NCBI RefSeq assembly: GCF_001187435.1
Contig: NZ_LFXA01000009.1
Coordinates: forward strand, 558,001-622,000
Origin: Streptomyces caatingaensis
Lineage (GTDB): Bacteria > Actinomycetota > Actinomycetes > Streptomycetales > Streptomycetaceae
DNA length: 64,000 nucleotides
Direction: 5' to 3'
The position numbers and the translations under genes are program-made. Each line of letters starts with the position of its first letter. The stretch's first letter is position 1. The notes under the pieces were generated by a model, which saw nothing but the letters and a program-made list of their open reading frames with translations, did no database searches and had not been told where the DNA came from. Below are positions 32,586 to 41,125 of this stretch, piece after piece.

Positions 32586-33571
32586 TCCCCTACGTCGCGC
32601 GCCGCCTGCTCGGCGTCGTCGCCGTCCTCCTCGTCCTGTCCGTCGTCGTCTACGCGACCTTCTACCTCGCGCCCGGCGACCCGGCCCGGCTGGCCTGCGG
32701 GCCCAAGTGCGACCCGGAGCAGGTCCGCCAGGTCCGGGCCCAACTCGGGCTCGACGAACCGGTGTACGTCCAGTACTGGCACTTCCTCACCGGCGTCGTC
32801 ACCGGGCACGACTACTCCACCGGCACCGGCGTGCGGCACTGCGACGCGCCCTGCCTCGGGCTGTCCTTCCAGAACGACCAGTCCGTCACCGGCCTGATCG
32901 CCCAGCGGCTGCCCGCCACCGCGTCCCTCGCGGCCGGCGCCATGGTGCTCTGGCTGGTCATCGGCATCGGCAGCGGGCTGCTGTCCGTCCTGCGGCGCGG
33001 CGGCGCCACCGAACGGGTGCTCACCTGGATCACCCTGGCGGGCACCGCGACGCCCGTCTTCATCAGCGGCATCGGCCTGCTGATGCTGTTCTGCGCCTAC
33101 CTGGAGTGGCTGCCGTTCCCGACGTACGTGCCGCTCACGGACGACCCCGAGCAGTGGGCGTGGAACCTGCTCCTGCCCTGCCTCGCGCTCGCGCTCCTGG
33201 AATCCGCGAAGTACGCGCGGCTGACGCGCAGTTCGCTGCTGGAGACGCTGGCCGAGGACCACGTCCGCACCTTCCGCGCCTACGGCGTGGGCGAGCGGGC
33301 GATCGTCGGACGGCACGCGCTGCGCGGCGCCCTGGCGCCCGTCATCGCCCTGACGGCCGCCGACTTCGGGTCGATGTTCGGCAACGCGATGCTGACGGAG
33401 ACCATGTTCGGCCTGCCGGGCGTGGGCCAACTGCTCGTCCACGCCACGCAGACCATCGACCTGCCGGTCGTCGTGGGGCTGGTGATGGTCACCGGGGCCG
33501 CCGTGGCGATCGCCAACATCGTGGCGGACGTGCTGTACGCCGTCGCCGACCGGAGGGTGGCCCTGCGATGA
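32582..33571 (+). CDS. ABC transporter permease, OppB type
   Basis: A 329-residue membrane subunit with six spans. It opens IPYVARRLLGVVAVLLVLSVVVY, followed by FYLAPGDPARLACG, the usual OppB periplasmic loop. The EAA loop is near HVRTFRAYGVGERAIVGRHALRG and the last spans near GLVMVTGAAVAIANIVADVLY. Two Cys pairs (ACGPKC, HCDAPC) are in the first outside loop and may form disulfides, a feature often seen in actinobacterial members. GTG 32582 overlaps the OppC stop. Confidence 0.92.
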   Translation: MIPYVARRLLGVVAVLLVLSVVVYATFYLAPGDPARLACGPKCDPEQVRQVRAQLGLDEPVYVQYWHFLTGVVTGHDYSTGTGVRHCDAPCLGLSFQNDQSVTGLIAQRLPATASLAAGAMVLWLVIGIGSGLLSVLRRGGATERVLTWITLAGTATPVFISGIGLLMLFCAYLEWLPFPTYVPLTDDPEQWAWNLLLPCLALALLESAKYARLTRSSLLETLAEDHVRTFRAYGVGERAIVGRHALRGALAPVIALTAADFGSMFGNAMLTETMFGLPGVGQLLVHATQTIDLPVVVGLVMVTGAAVAIANIVADVLYAVADRRVALR

Positions 33572-35187
33572 CGCTGGTTTCCGTGGAGGGACTGTCGGTC
33601 TCCTTCCCGTCCGCGGGCGGGCCGCCGGTACGGGCCGTCGAGGACCTGTCGTTCGCCCTCGCGCCCGGCGGCGCGCTCGGCATCGTCGGTGAGTCCGGCT
33701 CCGGCAAGAGCACCGCCGCCTACGCGCTGCTCGGTCTGCACCGCGGGACGGGGGCGCGGGTCGCGGGCACCGTACGCGTCGCCGGGCACGACGTCACGGC
33801 GGCGGACGAGGCGGAGCTGCGGACCGTGCGCGGCGGCGTCGCCGCCATGGTCTTCCAGGACCCGCTCTCCTCGCTCGACCCCTACCAGGCCGTCGGCGAC
33901 CAGATCGCCGAGGTCTACCGCGTCCACCACCGGGGCGCCTCGCGGCGCGCCGCGCGCGAGCGGGCCGTCGAGGTGCTCGACCGGGTCGGCATCCCGGACG
34001 CCGCGCGGCGTGCGCGCTCGCGCCCGCACGAGTTCAGCGGCGGGCAGCGGCAGCGGGCGCTGATCGCCATGGCCGTCGCCTGCGAGCCGCGGCTGCTCGT
34101 CGCGGACGAGCCGACGACCGCGCTCGACGTCACCGTCCAGGCCCAGATCCTGGGCCTGCTGCGGGAGTTGCGCGAGGAGACGGGCATGGGGCTCGTCCTC
34201 GTCACCCACGACCTGGGGGTCGCCGCCGGCAACGTCGACGAGCTGCTGGTGATGCGGGGCGGGCGCGCGGTCGAGAGCGGACCGGTGCGCGAGGTGCTGC
34301 GCGCGCCGCGCGAGCCGTACACGCGCGACCTGCTCGCGGCCGTGCCGCGCGTGGAGGTGCGGCGCGAGCCGTCCCCCTCTTCCTCTTCCTTGCCGTCCTC
34401 CCCCTCCGTCTCCGCGGAGGGGCCCGCGCTCATCGAAGCGACCGGCCTGCGGCAGGAGTTCGGGCGGGGTCGGCGCTCCGTCACCGCCGTGGACGGGGTC
34501 TCGCTGACCCTGCGGGCCGGGGAGACGGTCGGCGTCGTCGGCGAGTCCGGCAGCGGGAAGACGACGCTGGGGCGGATGCTCGTGCGGCTGCTGCGCCCGT
34601 CCGGCGGTGAACTGCGCTACCGGGGGCGGGAGATCGGCACGCTGGGGGAGCGGGAGCTCCGCTCCTTCCGCAGCGAGCTCCAGATGGTCTTCCAGGACCC
34701 GGTCTCCTCGCTCAACCCCCGGCGCAGCGTCGGGGAGTCGATCGCGGACCCGCTGCGGGCGGCCGGGCGGACGTCCGAGAAGGAGATCGTCGCACGGGTG
34801 CGTGATCTGCTGGAACGGGTCGGGCTCGATCCGGACGCGTACCACCGCTACCCGCACGAGTTCAGCGGCGGGCAGCGCCAGCGGGTCGGCATCGCGCGGG
34901 CCCTCGCCCCCTCTCCGAAGGTCGTCGTCTGCGACGAGCCGGTCTCCGCGCTGGACGTGACGACACAGGCCCAGGTCGTCGCGCTGCTCGGGGAGTTGCA
35001 GCGGGAGCTGGGGCTCGCGCTGGTGTTCATCGCGCACGACCTGGCGGTGGTGCGGCAGGTGAGCGACCGGGTGGTCGTGATGCGGGGCGGGCGCGTGCTG
35101 GAGCACGGGCCCGCGGACGCGGTCTACGAGCGGCCGGAGCATCCGTATACGCGGGGGTTGCTGGAGGCGGTGCCGCGGGTGGGGTGA
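33568..35187 (+). CDS. Fused dual ABC ATPase (OppD-OppF type)
   Basis: A 539-residue protein with two complete nucleotide-binding domains. The first (about 1-270) has Walker A GESGSGKST, signature FSGGQRQRA and Walker B LLVADEPTTALD. The second (about 290-535) has GESGSGKTT, FSGGQRQRVGIARAL and VVCDEPVSALD. A Ser-rich linker, around SPSSSSLPSSPS, joins them. Both ends carry the oligopeptide-specific tail (YTRDLLAAVPRV, YTRGLLEAVPRV). In E. coli OppD and OppF are separate; this fusion ensures equal amounts. ATG 33568 overlaps the OppB stop. It is the last gene of the operon. Confidence 0.93.
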   Translation: MTLVSVEGLSVSFPSAGGPPVRAVEDLSFALAPGGALGIVGESGSGKSTAAYALLGLHRGTGARVAGTVRVAGHDVTAADEAELRTVRGGVAAMVFQDPLSSLDPYQAVGDQIAEVYRVHHRGASRRAARERAVEVLDRVGIPDAARRARSRPHEFSGGQRQRALIAMAVACEPRLLVADEPTTALDVTVQAQILGLLRELREETGMGLVLVTHDLGVAAGNVDELLVMRGGRAVESGPVREVLRAPREPYTRDLLAAVPRVEVRREPSPSSSSLPSSPSVSAEGPALIEATGLRQEFGRGRRSVTAVDGVSLTLRAGETVGVVGESGSGKTTLGRMLVRLLRPSGGELRYRGREIGTLGERELRSFRSELQMVFQDPVSSLNPRRSVGESIADPLRAAGRTSEKEIVARVRDLLERVGLDPDAYHRYPHEFSGGQRQRVGIARALAPSPKVVVCDEPVSALDVTTQAQVVALLGELQRELGLALVFIAHDLAVVRQVSDRVVVMRGGRVLEHGPADAVYERPEHPYTRGLLEAVPRVG

Positions 35188-35193
35188 GGTCCT

Positions 35194-35208
35194 CCGCGCT
35201 TCGCGCGG
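35194..35208 (+). terminator. Short GC-rich hairpin after the ABC operon
   Basis: CCGCGC and GCGCGG pair around TTC, just after the operon stop, then GGGGCCCGGGGC. The stem is short, so termination strength is uncertain. The 192-base gap to the next gene holds nothing else. Confidence 0.4.
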
Positions 35209-35379
35209 GGGCCCGGGGCGCATCCCCCGCGCGGAGCGCGATAACGGGGCGGTGTGGGCCGGGGTAACGCCCATTCACCCCTTCCGGTGGTGCGACGGAC
35301 AACCGTCCGCCGCACCACCGGCGACCCCCCATAGCGTGCTCCCGGCTGCCGTACGACGGAGAAGATCGGGGGTGCGCTC

Positions 35380-36897
35380 GTGCGCGTGGGACTGCTGACC
35401 GAGGGTGGGTACCCGTACGCCGCGGGGGAGGGCGGCGAGTGGTGCGACCGGCTGGTGCGCGGCCTGGCCCGGCACGAGTTCGAGGTCTACGCGCTGAGCC
35501 GCAGCGCCCGCCAGGAGGAAGGCGGTTGGTACGCGCTGCCCGGCAACGTCCGCCGGATCAGAGCCGCCCCCCTGTGGGGCGCCCCCGCGGGCACCGCCCC
35601 CGTCCGCCGTGAACGCCGCCGCTTCACGCACCACTTCGGCGACCTGGCCGCCGCCCTCACCGCCCCGGGCGATCAGGCGTACCGTTTCGCCGAGGGCCTC
35701 TACGGCCTCGCCGACCTCGCCCGCGACGAGGGCGGCCTCGCCTCCGCGCTCCGCTCCGAGGCGGCCCTGCGCGCCCTGGAGGCCGCCTGCCGGGCGCCCG
35801 GCGCGCACCCCGGCGCGTACGGCGCCCGCGTCGCCGACCTGCTCGTCGTCTCCGGGCTGCTGGAACGTGCGCTGCGCCCGCTCTCCCTCGACTGGTACGG
35901 CTCCCCGGACGGCGACCTCGGGCTCGCGGGGGTCGACCTGTGCCACGCCGCCTCCGCCGGGCCGGCCGCCCTCCCCGGGCTGCTGGCCCACCGCTTCTTC
36001 GGCACGCCGCTGCTCGTCACCGAGTACACCGTCCGGCTGCGCGAGCACTACCTGGCCGGGCCGGCCGGGCTGTCGCTGTCCGTCCGCACCCTGCTCTCCG
36101 CCTTCCACCGCCTGCTGGCCGGCGAGATCTACGGCCGGGCGGCCCTGGTCACCGCCGGGGACGCGCAGGTGCGGCGCTGGCAGGAGCGCTGCGGCGCCGA
36201 CCCCGCCCGGCTGCGCACGGTGCCCCCGGGCGTGGACGCCGGGCTGTACGAGGCGGTGGGGGAGGCGTGCCCCCGGGCGGCCGGCGGGGACGGCGGGCCG
36301 GCCGGGCCCGTCGTCCTGCTCGCCGGCGGCCCGCCCGAACCCTGGCTCTGGGAGGCGTTCACCGTGCTGCGGATGGCCGAGCCCCGGGTGCGTCCGGCCG
36401 TCACCGGCACCGCCCCGGACGCCCCGCTGCCCGAGGGCGTCACCCGCGTCACCGCCTGCGGCCCCGACGACTACGCCGCCGCGGACGCCGTCGTCGTCTG
36501 CGCACCCGGCGACGGCTTCCCCGTCCCGCTGGCCGAGGCCATGTTCTGCGGCCGGGCGACGGTCGCGCCGGACACCACCGCGGTCCGCGAAGTCCTCGGC
36601 GGCACCGGCCTGGTGGTGCCCCCGCGCGACCCCCACGCGCTCGCCGAGGCGTGCCTCGCCCTGCTGCGCGACCCGGAGCGCGCGCGGCGGCTCGGCGCCG
36701 CGGCCCGCGCCCGTGCCCTCGAACTCTTCACCGTGGAGCAGAACATCGCCTCCTTCGGCGCCCTCTACCTCGAACTCCTCTCCCGCGCCCCGGTCCGGCA
36801 CGACCTGGCGTCGCCGTTCGACGGGCCGGCGCGCTCCCGCGCCGCCCTCGACGCGTCCGCCGCGTCGGCCCCGCCGTCCTGGGCGGGCCGCCGGTGA
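35380..36897 (+). CDS. PelF-like GT4 glycosyltransferase (DUF3492 N-terminus)
   Basis: A 505-residue cytoplasmic glycosyltransferase. The start (VGLLTEGGYPYAAGEGGEWCDRLVRGL) has the LLTEGxYPY-GG motif of PelF/DUF3492 proteins. The C-terminal Rossmann half contains the donor-binding EX7E-type element DGFPVPLAEAMFCGRATVAPDTTAVREVLG and the usual DPHALAEACLALL end. PelF makes the GalNAc/GalN-rich Pel polysaccharide from UDP-sugar in Pseudomonas (family knowledge). GTG 35380 is near GATCGGGGGTGC; the next gene overlaps by 4 bases. First gene of a cluster with a membrane protein, epimerase and spherulin-4 protein. The donor sugar is an inference. Confidence 0.88.
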   Translation: MRVGLLTEGGYPYAAGEGGEWCDRLVRGLARHEFEVYALSRSARQEEGGWYALPGNVRRIRAAPLWGAPAGTAPVRRERRRFTHHFGDLAAALTAPGDQAYRFAEGLYGLADLARDEGGLASALRSEAALRALEAACRAPGAHPGAYGARVADLLVVSGLLERALRPLSLDWYGSPDGDLGLAGVDLCHAASAGPAALPGLLAHRFFGTPLLVTEYTVRLREHYLAGPAGLSLSVRTLLSAFHRLLAGEIYGRAALVTAGDAQVRRWQERCGADPARLRTVPPGVDAGLYEAVGEACPRAAGGDGGPAGPVVLLAGGPPEPWLWEAFTVLRMAEPRVRPAVTGTAPDAPLPEGVTRVTACGPDDYAAADAVVVCAPGDGFPVPLAEAMFCGRATVAPDTTAVREVLGGTGLVVPPRDPHALAEACLALLRDPERARRLGAAARARALELFTVEQNIASFGALYLELLSRAPVRHDLASPFDGPARSRAALDASAASAPPSWAGRR

Positions 36898-37976
36898 CGC
36901 CGATCCAGCACGCCCCGGCCCCGGTGCCGGCCCCCGCCTCCCCCGGTCCCGTCGGCATATCCGGCGCGCCGGCCGGCCCCCGGCCCGACCCGGTCCGCGC
37001 CCTGCTGCGCGACCACCGCGCGCTGTGCGCCGACGCCGTGGACCCCCTGGAGATCGCGGCGGGGCTGGAGGCGCACGGCGTCACCGACGGCACGGCCGCC
37101 GGCCTGGGCCACCGCGACGTCTTCTCCCTCGCGGAGGAGCTGTACGCACGGGCCGAGCGCACCGGACCGCCGCCCGGGGCCGGAGGCGTCCCGGCACCGG
37201 CCGGCGGCGGGACGTGCCCGGCCCGGCCCGGCGCGCTCGGCGTCCTCGAACTCGCCGTCTGGCTCTGGCTGACCGGCTGCGGGCCGGCCGCCGGGCTGCT
37301 GCCGGCCGCCCTGGCCCACGGCCACCGGCTCCCCGGCCCGCGCGCCCTCGCCGCGGCCGCCGCCCCGACCGCCCTCGCGCTGGCCTGCGCCGCCGCCCCC
37401 GCCGCCTGGTGCGCGCACGCCGTCGCCGGGTACGCGCGGAGGCGGCTCGCCGACTGCCGGTCGCTGGCCGAGTTCCACGGCCGCGTCCGGCGCGCGCTGC
37501 TGGCCTCGGTCGCCGTCTTCCTCGGCGTCCTGTGCGGCTGCGTCGCCTCCGCCCGCTCGGCCCTGCCCGTCGCCGAGGCCACCGCGGCGCCCGCCCTCGC
37601 CGCCGTCGCCCTGGGGGCGCTGCTCTTCCTGGGCCGGCTCTGCGCGGCGCACGGCCTGGCCCGCCCGGCCCTCGCCGCCGGCCTCGCCGCCTGCGCGGCC
37701 GAGGCCGTCCCCCTGCTGGCGCTGCTCGCCGCCCGGCTGCCCGGCTGCTCCGCGCTCGACCGGCCCGTCACCTGGCTGACCGGCGCCCACGGCCCGGCCG
37801 CGCTCCCGCTCGTGGCGTGCGCCGTGCCGGCGCTCGCCCTCCTCGTCCACGCCACGACCGTCCTGCCCCGGGCCGCCGTCCACGGCCGGGAGGACCTGTC
37901 CGCCGCGCCCGTCCGCCCCGGCGCCCCGGCCGGAACGGGCGCACCGACCACCCCGTCAGAGGAGCACGCACCATGA
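36894..37976 (+). CDS. Multi-span membrane protein of the PelF-like cluster
   Basis: A 360-residue protein. The first 110 residues are cytoplasmic, with Pro/Ala-rich ends around a short conserved part (DPVRALLRDHRALCADAVDPLEIAAGLEAHG) that looks like a small helical domain. About eight Ala/Leu-rich spans follow, starting with LGVLELAVWLWLTG and ending LVACAVPALALLVHATTVL. I could not match it to PelG or PelE by eye, though a polysaccharide flippase or co-polymerase would be expected at this place. GTG 36894 overlaps the glycosyltransferase stop and its own stop overlaps a 17-codon frame. It is conserved in Streptomyces next to the same genes as I recall. Confidence 0.78.
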   Translation: MTPIQHAPAPVPAPASPGPVGISGAPAGPRPDPVRALLRDHRALCADAVDPLEIAAGLEAHGVTDGTAAGLGHRDVFSLAEELYARAERTGPPPGAGGVPAPAGGGTCPARPGALGVLELAVWLWLTGCGPAAGLLPAALAHGHRLPGPRALAAAAAPTALALACAAAPAAWCAHAVAGYARRRLADCRSLAEFHGRVRRALLASVAVFLGVLCGCVASARSALPVAEATAAPALAAVALGALLFLGRLCAAHGLARPALAAGLAACAAEAVPLLALLAARLPGCSALDRPVTWLTGAHGPAALPLVACAVPALALLVHATTVLPRAAVHGREDLSAAPVRPGAPAGTGAPTTPSEEHAP

Positions 37977-38026
37977 CCGTTCACCCCACCGGCACCAGCG
38001 GGCGAGAGCGAGGACGCCACCGATGA
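37973..38026 (+). CDS. Seventeen-residue coupling micro-ORF
   Basis: A tiny frame (MTVHPTGTSGRERGRHR) with its own AGAGGAG ribosome site. Its ATG overlaps the stop of the membrane protein gene and its TGA overlaps the ATG of the epimerase gene. It would keep ribosomes moving across the junction. The basic, Gly/Arg sequence has no known match. It may be translated only as a coupling device. Confidence 0.45.
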   Translation: MTVHPTGTSGRERGRHR

Positions 38027-38937
38027 GGGTCCTGTTGCTCGGCGCCAACGGCTACCTCGGCCGCTTCGTGGCGGACCGGCTGCTCGCCGACCCCGCCGTC
38101 CAGCTCACCGCCCTGGGCCGGGGCGACGACGCGGACGTCCGCTTCGACCTGGCCACCGGCAGCCCGGGCGCGCTCACCCGCTTCCTGAACGCCGTCCACC
38201 CCGGCGTCGTCATCAACTGCGCGGGCGCCACCCGCGGTGGCGCCCGCGAGCTCACCCGGCACAACACCGTCGCCGTCGCCACCGTCTGCGAGTCCCTGCG
38301 GCGCAGCGGCTGCGGCGCGCGCCTGGTGCAGCTGGGGTGCTCCTCGGAGTACGGGCCGTCCCAGCCCGGCTCGTCCACCGCCGAGGACGCCGTGCCGCGC
38401 CCCGGCGGCCCGTACGGCGTCAGCAAGCTCGCCGCCACCGAACTGGTGCTGGGCTCCGGCCTCGACGCCATCGTGCTGCGCGTCTTCTCGCCCGTCGGTC
38501 CGGGCACCCCCGCCGGCTCCCCGCTGGGCCGGCTCGCCGAGGCCATGCGGCGGGCCATGCAGAACGGGGACAACGAGCTCAAACTCACCGGCCTGGGCGT
38601 CCAGCGGGACTTCGTCGACGTCCGCGACATCGCCCGGGCCGTGCACGCCGCCTCGCTGTCCGCCGCGCAGGGCGCCGTCAACATCGGCACCGGCCGCGCC
38701 GTCCGGCTGCGCGAGGCCGCCGCCCTGCTCGCCCGCGTCGCCGGCTTCGGCGGCGCGCTCCACGAGCTGGACGACCCGCACCTGGGCGCCGCCCCCGCCT
38801 ATCCGTACCCGGACGGCTGCGGCGGCTGGCAGCAGGCCGACGTGCGCACCGCGCGCGACCGCCTCGGCTGGCGGCCGCGCATCGGGCTGGAGGAGTCGCT
38901 GGCCGACATCTGGATGGAGGCCGCGTGTCGCATCTGA
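38023..38937 (+). CDS. NAD-dependent sugar epimerase/dehydratase (extended SDR)
   Basis: A 304-residue cytoplasmic enzyme. NAD-binding GANGYLG at residue 7, the catalytic Ser in LGCSSEYG and the YGVSK motif (Tyr and Lys) are present, then RVFSPVGPG and the substrate-domain LTGLGVQRDFVDVRDIARAV. Length and the VNIGTGRAVRLREAA segment fit UDP-sugar 4-epimerases or RmlD/GDP-sugar type reductases. In Pel and galactosaminogalactan clusters a UDP-Glc(NAc) 4-epimerase supplies UDP-Gal(NAc), and this gene fits that job by context. It overlaps the following spherulin-4 gene by 13 bases. Confidence 0.88.
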   Translation: MRVLLLGANGYLGRFVADRLLADPAVQLTALGRGDDADVRFDLATGSPGALTRFLNAVHPGVVINCAGATRGGARELTRHNTVAVATVCESLRRSGCGARLVQLGCSSEYGPSQPGSSTAEDAVPRPGGPYGVSKLAATELVLGSGLDAIVLRVFSPVGPGTPAGSPLGRLAEAMRRAMQNGDNELKLTGLGVQRDFVDVRDIARAVHAASLSAAQGAVNIGTGRAVRLREAAALLARVAGFGGALHELDDPHLGAAPAYPYPDGCGGWQQADVRTARDRLGWRPRIGLEESLADIWMEAACRI

Positions 38938-39680
38938 TCTCCTCGGGGAACCGGCGGCCGCTCCCGGCCGGGAAGGCCCCGCTGCGGCTGGGGGTCCCCG
39001 GCTTCGCCCACCCCCTCGTCGCCCCCGTGGAGTGGGGCCGGCTCTGCCGGGCCGGGCTCCCGCTGGAGTGGGCCGTGCTCGGCGGCGCGTCCGGCGGCCC
39101 CGGCAGCCGGCCCGACCCGTACTACGCCGCTGCCGCCGCCCCCCTGCGGAACGTGGGCGTCCGGGTGCTGGGGCATCTGGACGCCGGGTACGGCTCGCGG
39201 CCCTTCGGCGAACTCCTCTCGGACGCCCAGCGGTTCCTCAACTGGTACAAGGTGGACGGCTTCGCGCTGGCCCGCTGCCCCGCCGACAGCGGGGCGCTCG
39301 CCGACGTCCGGCGGGTGACCGGCGCGCTGCGCACGCTGTGCGAGCGGGCGTTCCTCGTGCTCGCGCACGGCAGTCACCCGGTGCCCGGATACGCCGCGCT
39401 GGCCGACCAGTTGGTGACCTTCACCGGGCCGTGGAACCGCTACCGCTGGTCCCGCCCCGCCGACTGGACCGCCGACCACGCGCCCGGCCGCTTCTGCCAC
39501 TTGGTGCACAGCGTGCCCCGCGACCATCTGCGCGAAGCCCTGTGGATCGCCCGCCGGCAGGGGGCCGGCACGGTCTACATGACCGACCGCACGGACCGGG
39601 ACGGCCTGGACCCCTGGGAGTCCATGCCCGGCTACTGGGACGAATTCATCTCGAACATCGGACCTGGTGTCTCGGAATGA
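38925..39680 (+). CDS. Spherulin-4 family protein (Sph3-like glycoside hydrolase fold)
   Basis: A 251-residue protein of the spherulation-specific family 4. A TIM-barrel-like pattern begins LRLGVPGFAHPLVAP, then VRVLGHLDAGYGSRPF, the segment WYKVDGFALARCPADSG, VLAHGSHPVPGYA and VYMTDRTDRDG. Family relatives include Aspergillus Sph3 (GH135), which cleaves galactosaminogalactan, and the hydrolase part of PelA. No signal peptide is seen, which is odd for an exopolysaccharide hydrolase and suggests a cytoplasmic or non-classical site, or a mis-set start. GTG 38925 has GGATGGAGG before it. Confidence 0.85.
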   Translation: MSHLISSGNRRPLPAGKAPLRLGVPGFAHPLVAPVEWGRLCRAGLPLEWAVLGGASGGPGSRPDPYYAAAAAPLRNVGVRVLGHLDAGYGSRPFGELLSDAQRFLNWYKVDGFALARCPADSGALADVRRVTGALRTLCERAFLVLAHGSHPVPGYAALADQLVTFTGPWNRYRWSRPADWTADHAPGRFCHLVHSVPRDHLREALWIARRQGAGTVYMTDRTDRDGLDPWESMPGYWDEFISNIGPGVSE

Positions 39681-39743
39681 GCCGGGGCGTGGCAGTGTTA
39701 CGGGAATTGAAGACCGCCCCTTCTCCCGACCTACGGAGACCCC

Positions 39744-40922
39744 GTGTCGCTGCCACCCCTGGTCGAGCCGGCCGCCGAGCTCACCGTCGACGAGGTTCGC
39801 AGGTACTCCCGCCACCTGATCATCCCGGACGTCGGGATGGACGGGCAGAAGCGGCTCAAGAACGCCAAGGTGCTGTGCGTGGGCGCCGGCGGCCTCGGTT
39901 CGCCCGCCCTGATGTACCTCGCCGCGGCCGGTGTGGGGACGCTCGGCATCGTGGAGTTCGACGAGGTCGACGAGTCCAACCTGCAGCGGCAGATCATCCA
40001 CAGCCAGTCGGACATCGGGCGCTCCAAGGCCGAGTCCGCGCGCGACTCCGTGCTCGGCATCAATCCGTATGTGAACGTCGTCCTCCACCAGGAGCGCCTG
40101 GAGGCGGAGAACGTCAAGGAGATCTTCTCCCAGTACGACCTGATCGTCGACGGCACCGACAACTTCGCGACGCGCTACCTCGTCAACGACGCGTGCGTCC
40201 TCCTGAACAAGCCCTACGTCTGGGGCTCGATCTACCGCTTCGACGGCCAGGCGTCCGTCTTCTGGAGCGAGCACGGCCCCTGCTACCGCTGCCTCTACCC
40301 CGAGCCCCCGCCGCCGGGCATGGTCCCCTCCTGCGCGGAGGGCGGCGTGCTCGGCGTCCTCTGCGCCTCGATCGGCTCCATCCAGGTCACCGAGGCGATC
40401 AAGCTGCTGGCCGGGGTCGGCGATCCGCTGGTCGGCCGGCTGATGATCTACGACGCCCTGGAGATGACGTACCGGCAGGTCAAGGTGCGCAAGGACCCCG
40501 ACTGCGCGGTCTGCGGCGACCGTCCGACGGTCACCGAGCTCATCGACTACGAGGCGTTCTGCGGCGTCGTCTCCGAGGAGGCGCAGCAGGCGGCGCTCGG
40601 CTCGACCATCACCCCCAAGCAGCTGAAGGAATGGCTGGACGAGGGGGAGAACATCGACGTCATCGACGTCCGCGAGCCCAACGAGTACGAGATCGTCTCC
40701 ATTCCCGGGGCCCGGCTGATCCCCAAGAACGAGTTCCTCATGGGCAACGCGCTCCAGGACCTGCCGCAGGACAAGAAGATCGTCCTGCACTGCAAGACGG
40801 GGGTCCGCTCGGCGGAGGTCCTGGCCGTGCTGAAGTCGGCCGGCTTCGCGGACGCGGTCCATGTCCAGGGTGGTGTGATCGGCTGGGTCAACCAGGTCGA
40901 GCCGCACAAGCCCGTGTACTGA
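39744..40922 (+). CDS. moeZ: MoeZ adenylyltransferase/sulfurtransferase
   Basis: A 392-residue two-domain enzyme that activates sulfur-carrier proteins (MoaD, ThiS, CysO type) by adenylation and then loads sulfur. The N-terminal ThiF/MoeB domain has GAGGLGSPA (ATP), DEVDESNLQRQ, the NFATRYLVND helix, and the CYRC and CAVC pairs that bind zinc. The C-terminal rhodanese domain holds VIDVREPNEYE and the active Cys in HCKTGVRS. GTG 39744 follows CGGAGACCCC. In Streptomyces MoeZ also serves sulfur incorporation into secondary metabolites (family knowledge). M. tuberculosis Rv3206c keeps the same place. Confidence 0.94.
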   Translation: MSLPPLVEPAAELTVDEVRRYSRHLIIPDVGMDGQKRLKNAKVLCVGAGGLGSPALMYLAAAGVGTLGIVEFDEVDESNLQRQIIHSQSDIGRSKAESARDSVLGINPYVNVVLHQERLEAENVKEIFSQYDLIVDGTDNFATRYLVNDACVLLNKPYVWGSIYRFDGQASVFWSEHGPCYRCLYPEPPPPGMVPSCAEGGVLGVLCASIGSIQVTEAIKLLAGVGDPLVGRLMIYDALEMTYRQVKVRKDPDCAVCGDRPTVTELIDYEAFCGVVSEEAQQAALGSTITPKQLKEWLDEGENIDVIDVREPNEYEIVSIPGARLIPKNEFLMGNALQDLPQDKKIVLHCKTGVRSAEVLAVLKSAGFADAVHVQGGVIGWVNQVEPHKPVY

Positions 40923-40963
40923 CCGGGGGTTCGACGCCCCACCCCCGCCCTCATCCGTTTTCA

Positions 40964-40980
40964 CAGGGGCTGCGCCCCTG
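40964..40980 (+). terminator. Hairpin after moeZ in a repeat-rich gap
   Basis: CAGGGGC and GCCCCTG pair around TGC, following the T-rich TCCGTTTTCA. The rest of the gap 40981-41125 is G/C-rich repeat sequence typical of Streptomyces intergenic DNA, without a gene. Confidence 0.5.
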
Positions 40981-41125
40981 CGCGACCCGACGCGGCCGGA
41001 GGCGCGGCCCGCGCCCGCCGGGAGCGCGGCCCGCGCTCCGCGCGGGCGGGGGCGGTTGCGGGGGCGGGGCGTAGCCCCGGGGCCCCGGGTTCGGGAAGGG
41101 GCGGGGTGGGGGAGAAGCGACGCGC

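Noticed and set aside
37973..38026. Treating the epimerase start as further upstream
   Set aside because: An upstream start would conflict with the GANGYLG motif at the usual residue 7, and ATG 38023 has its own ribosome site.
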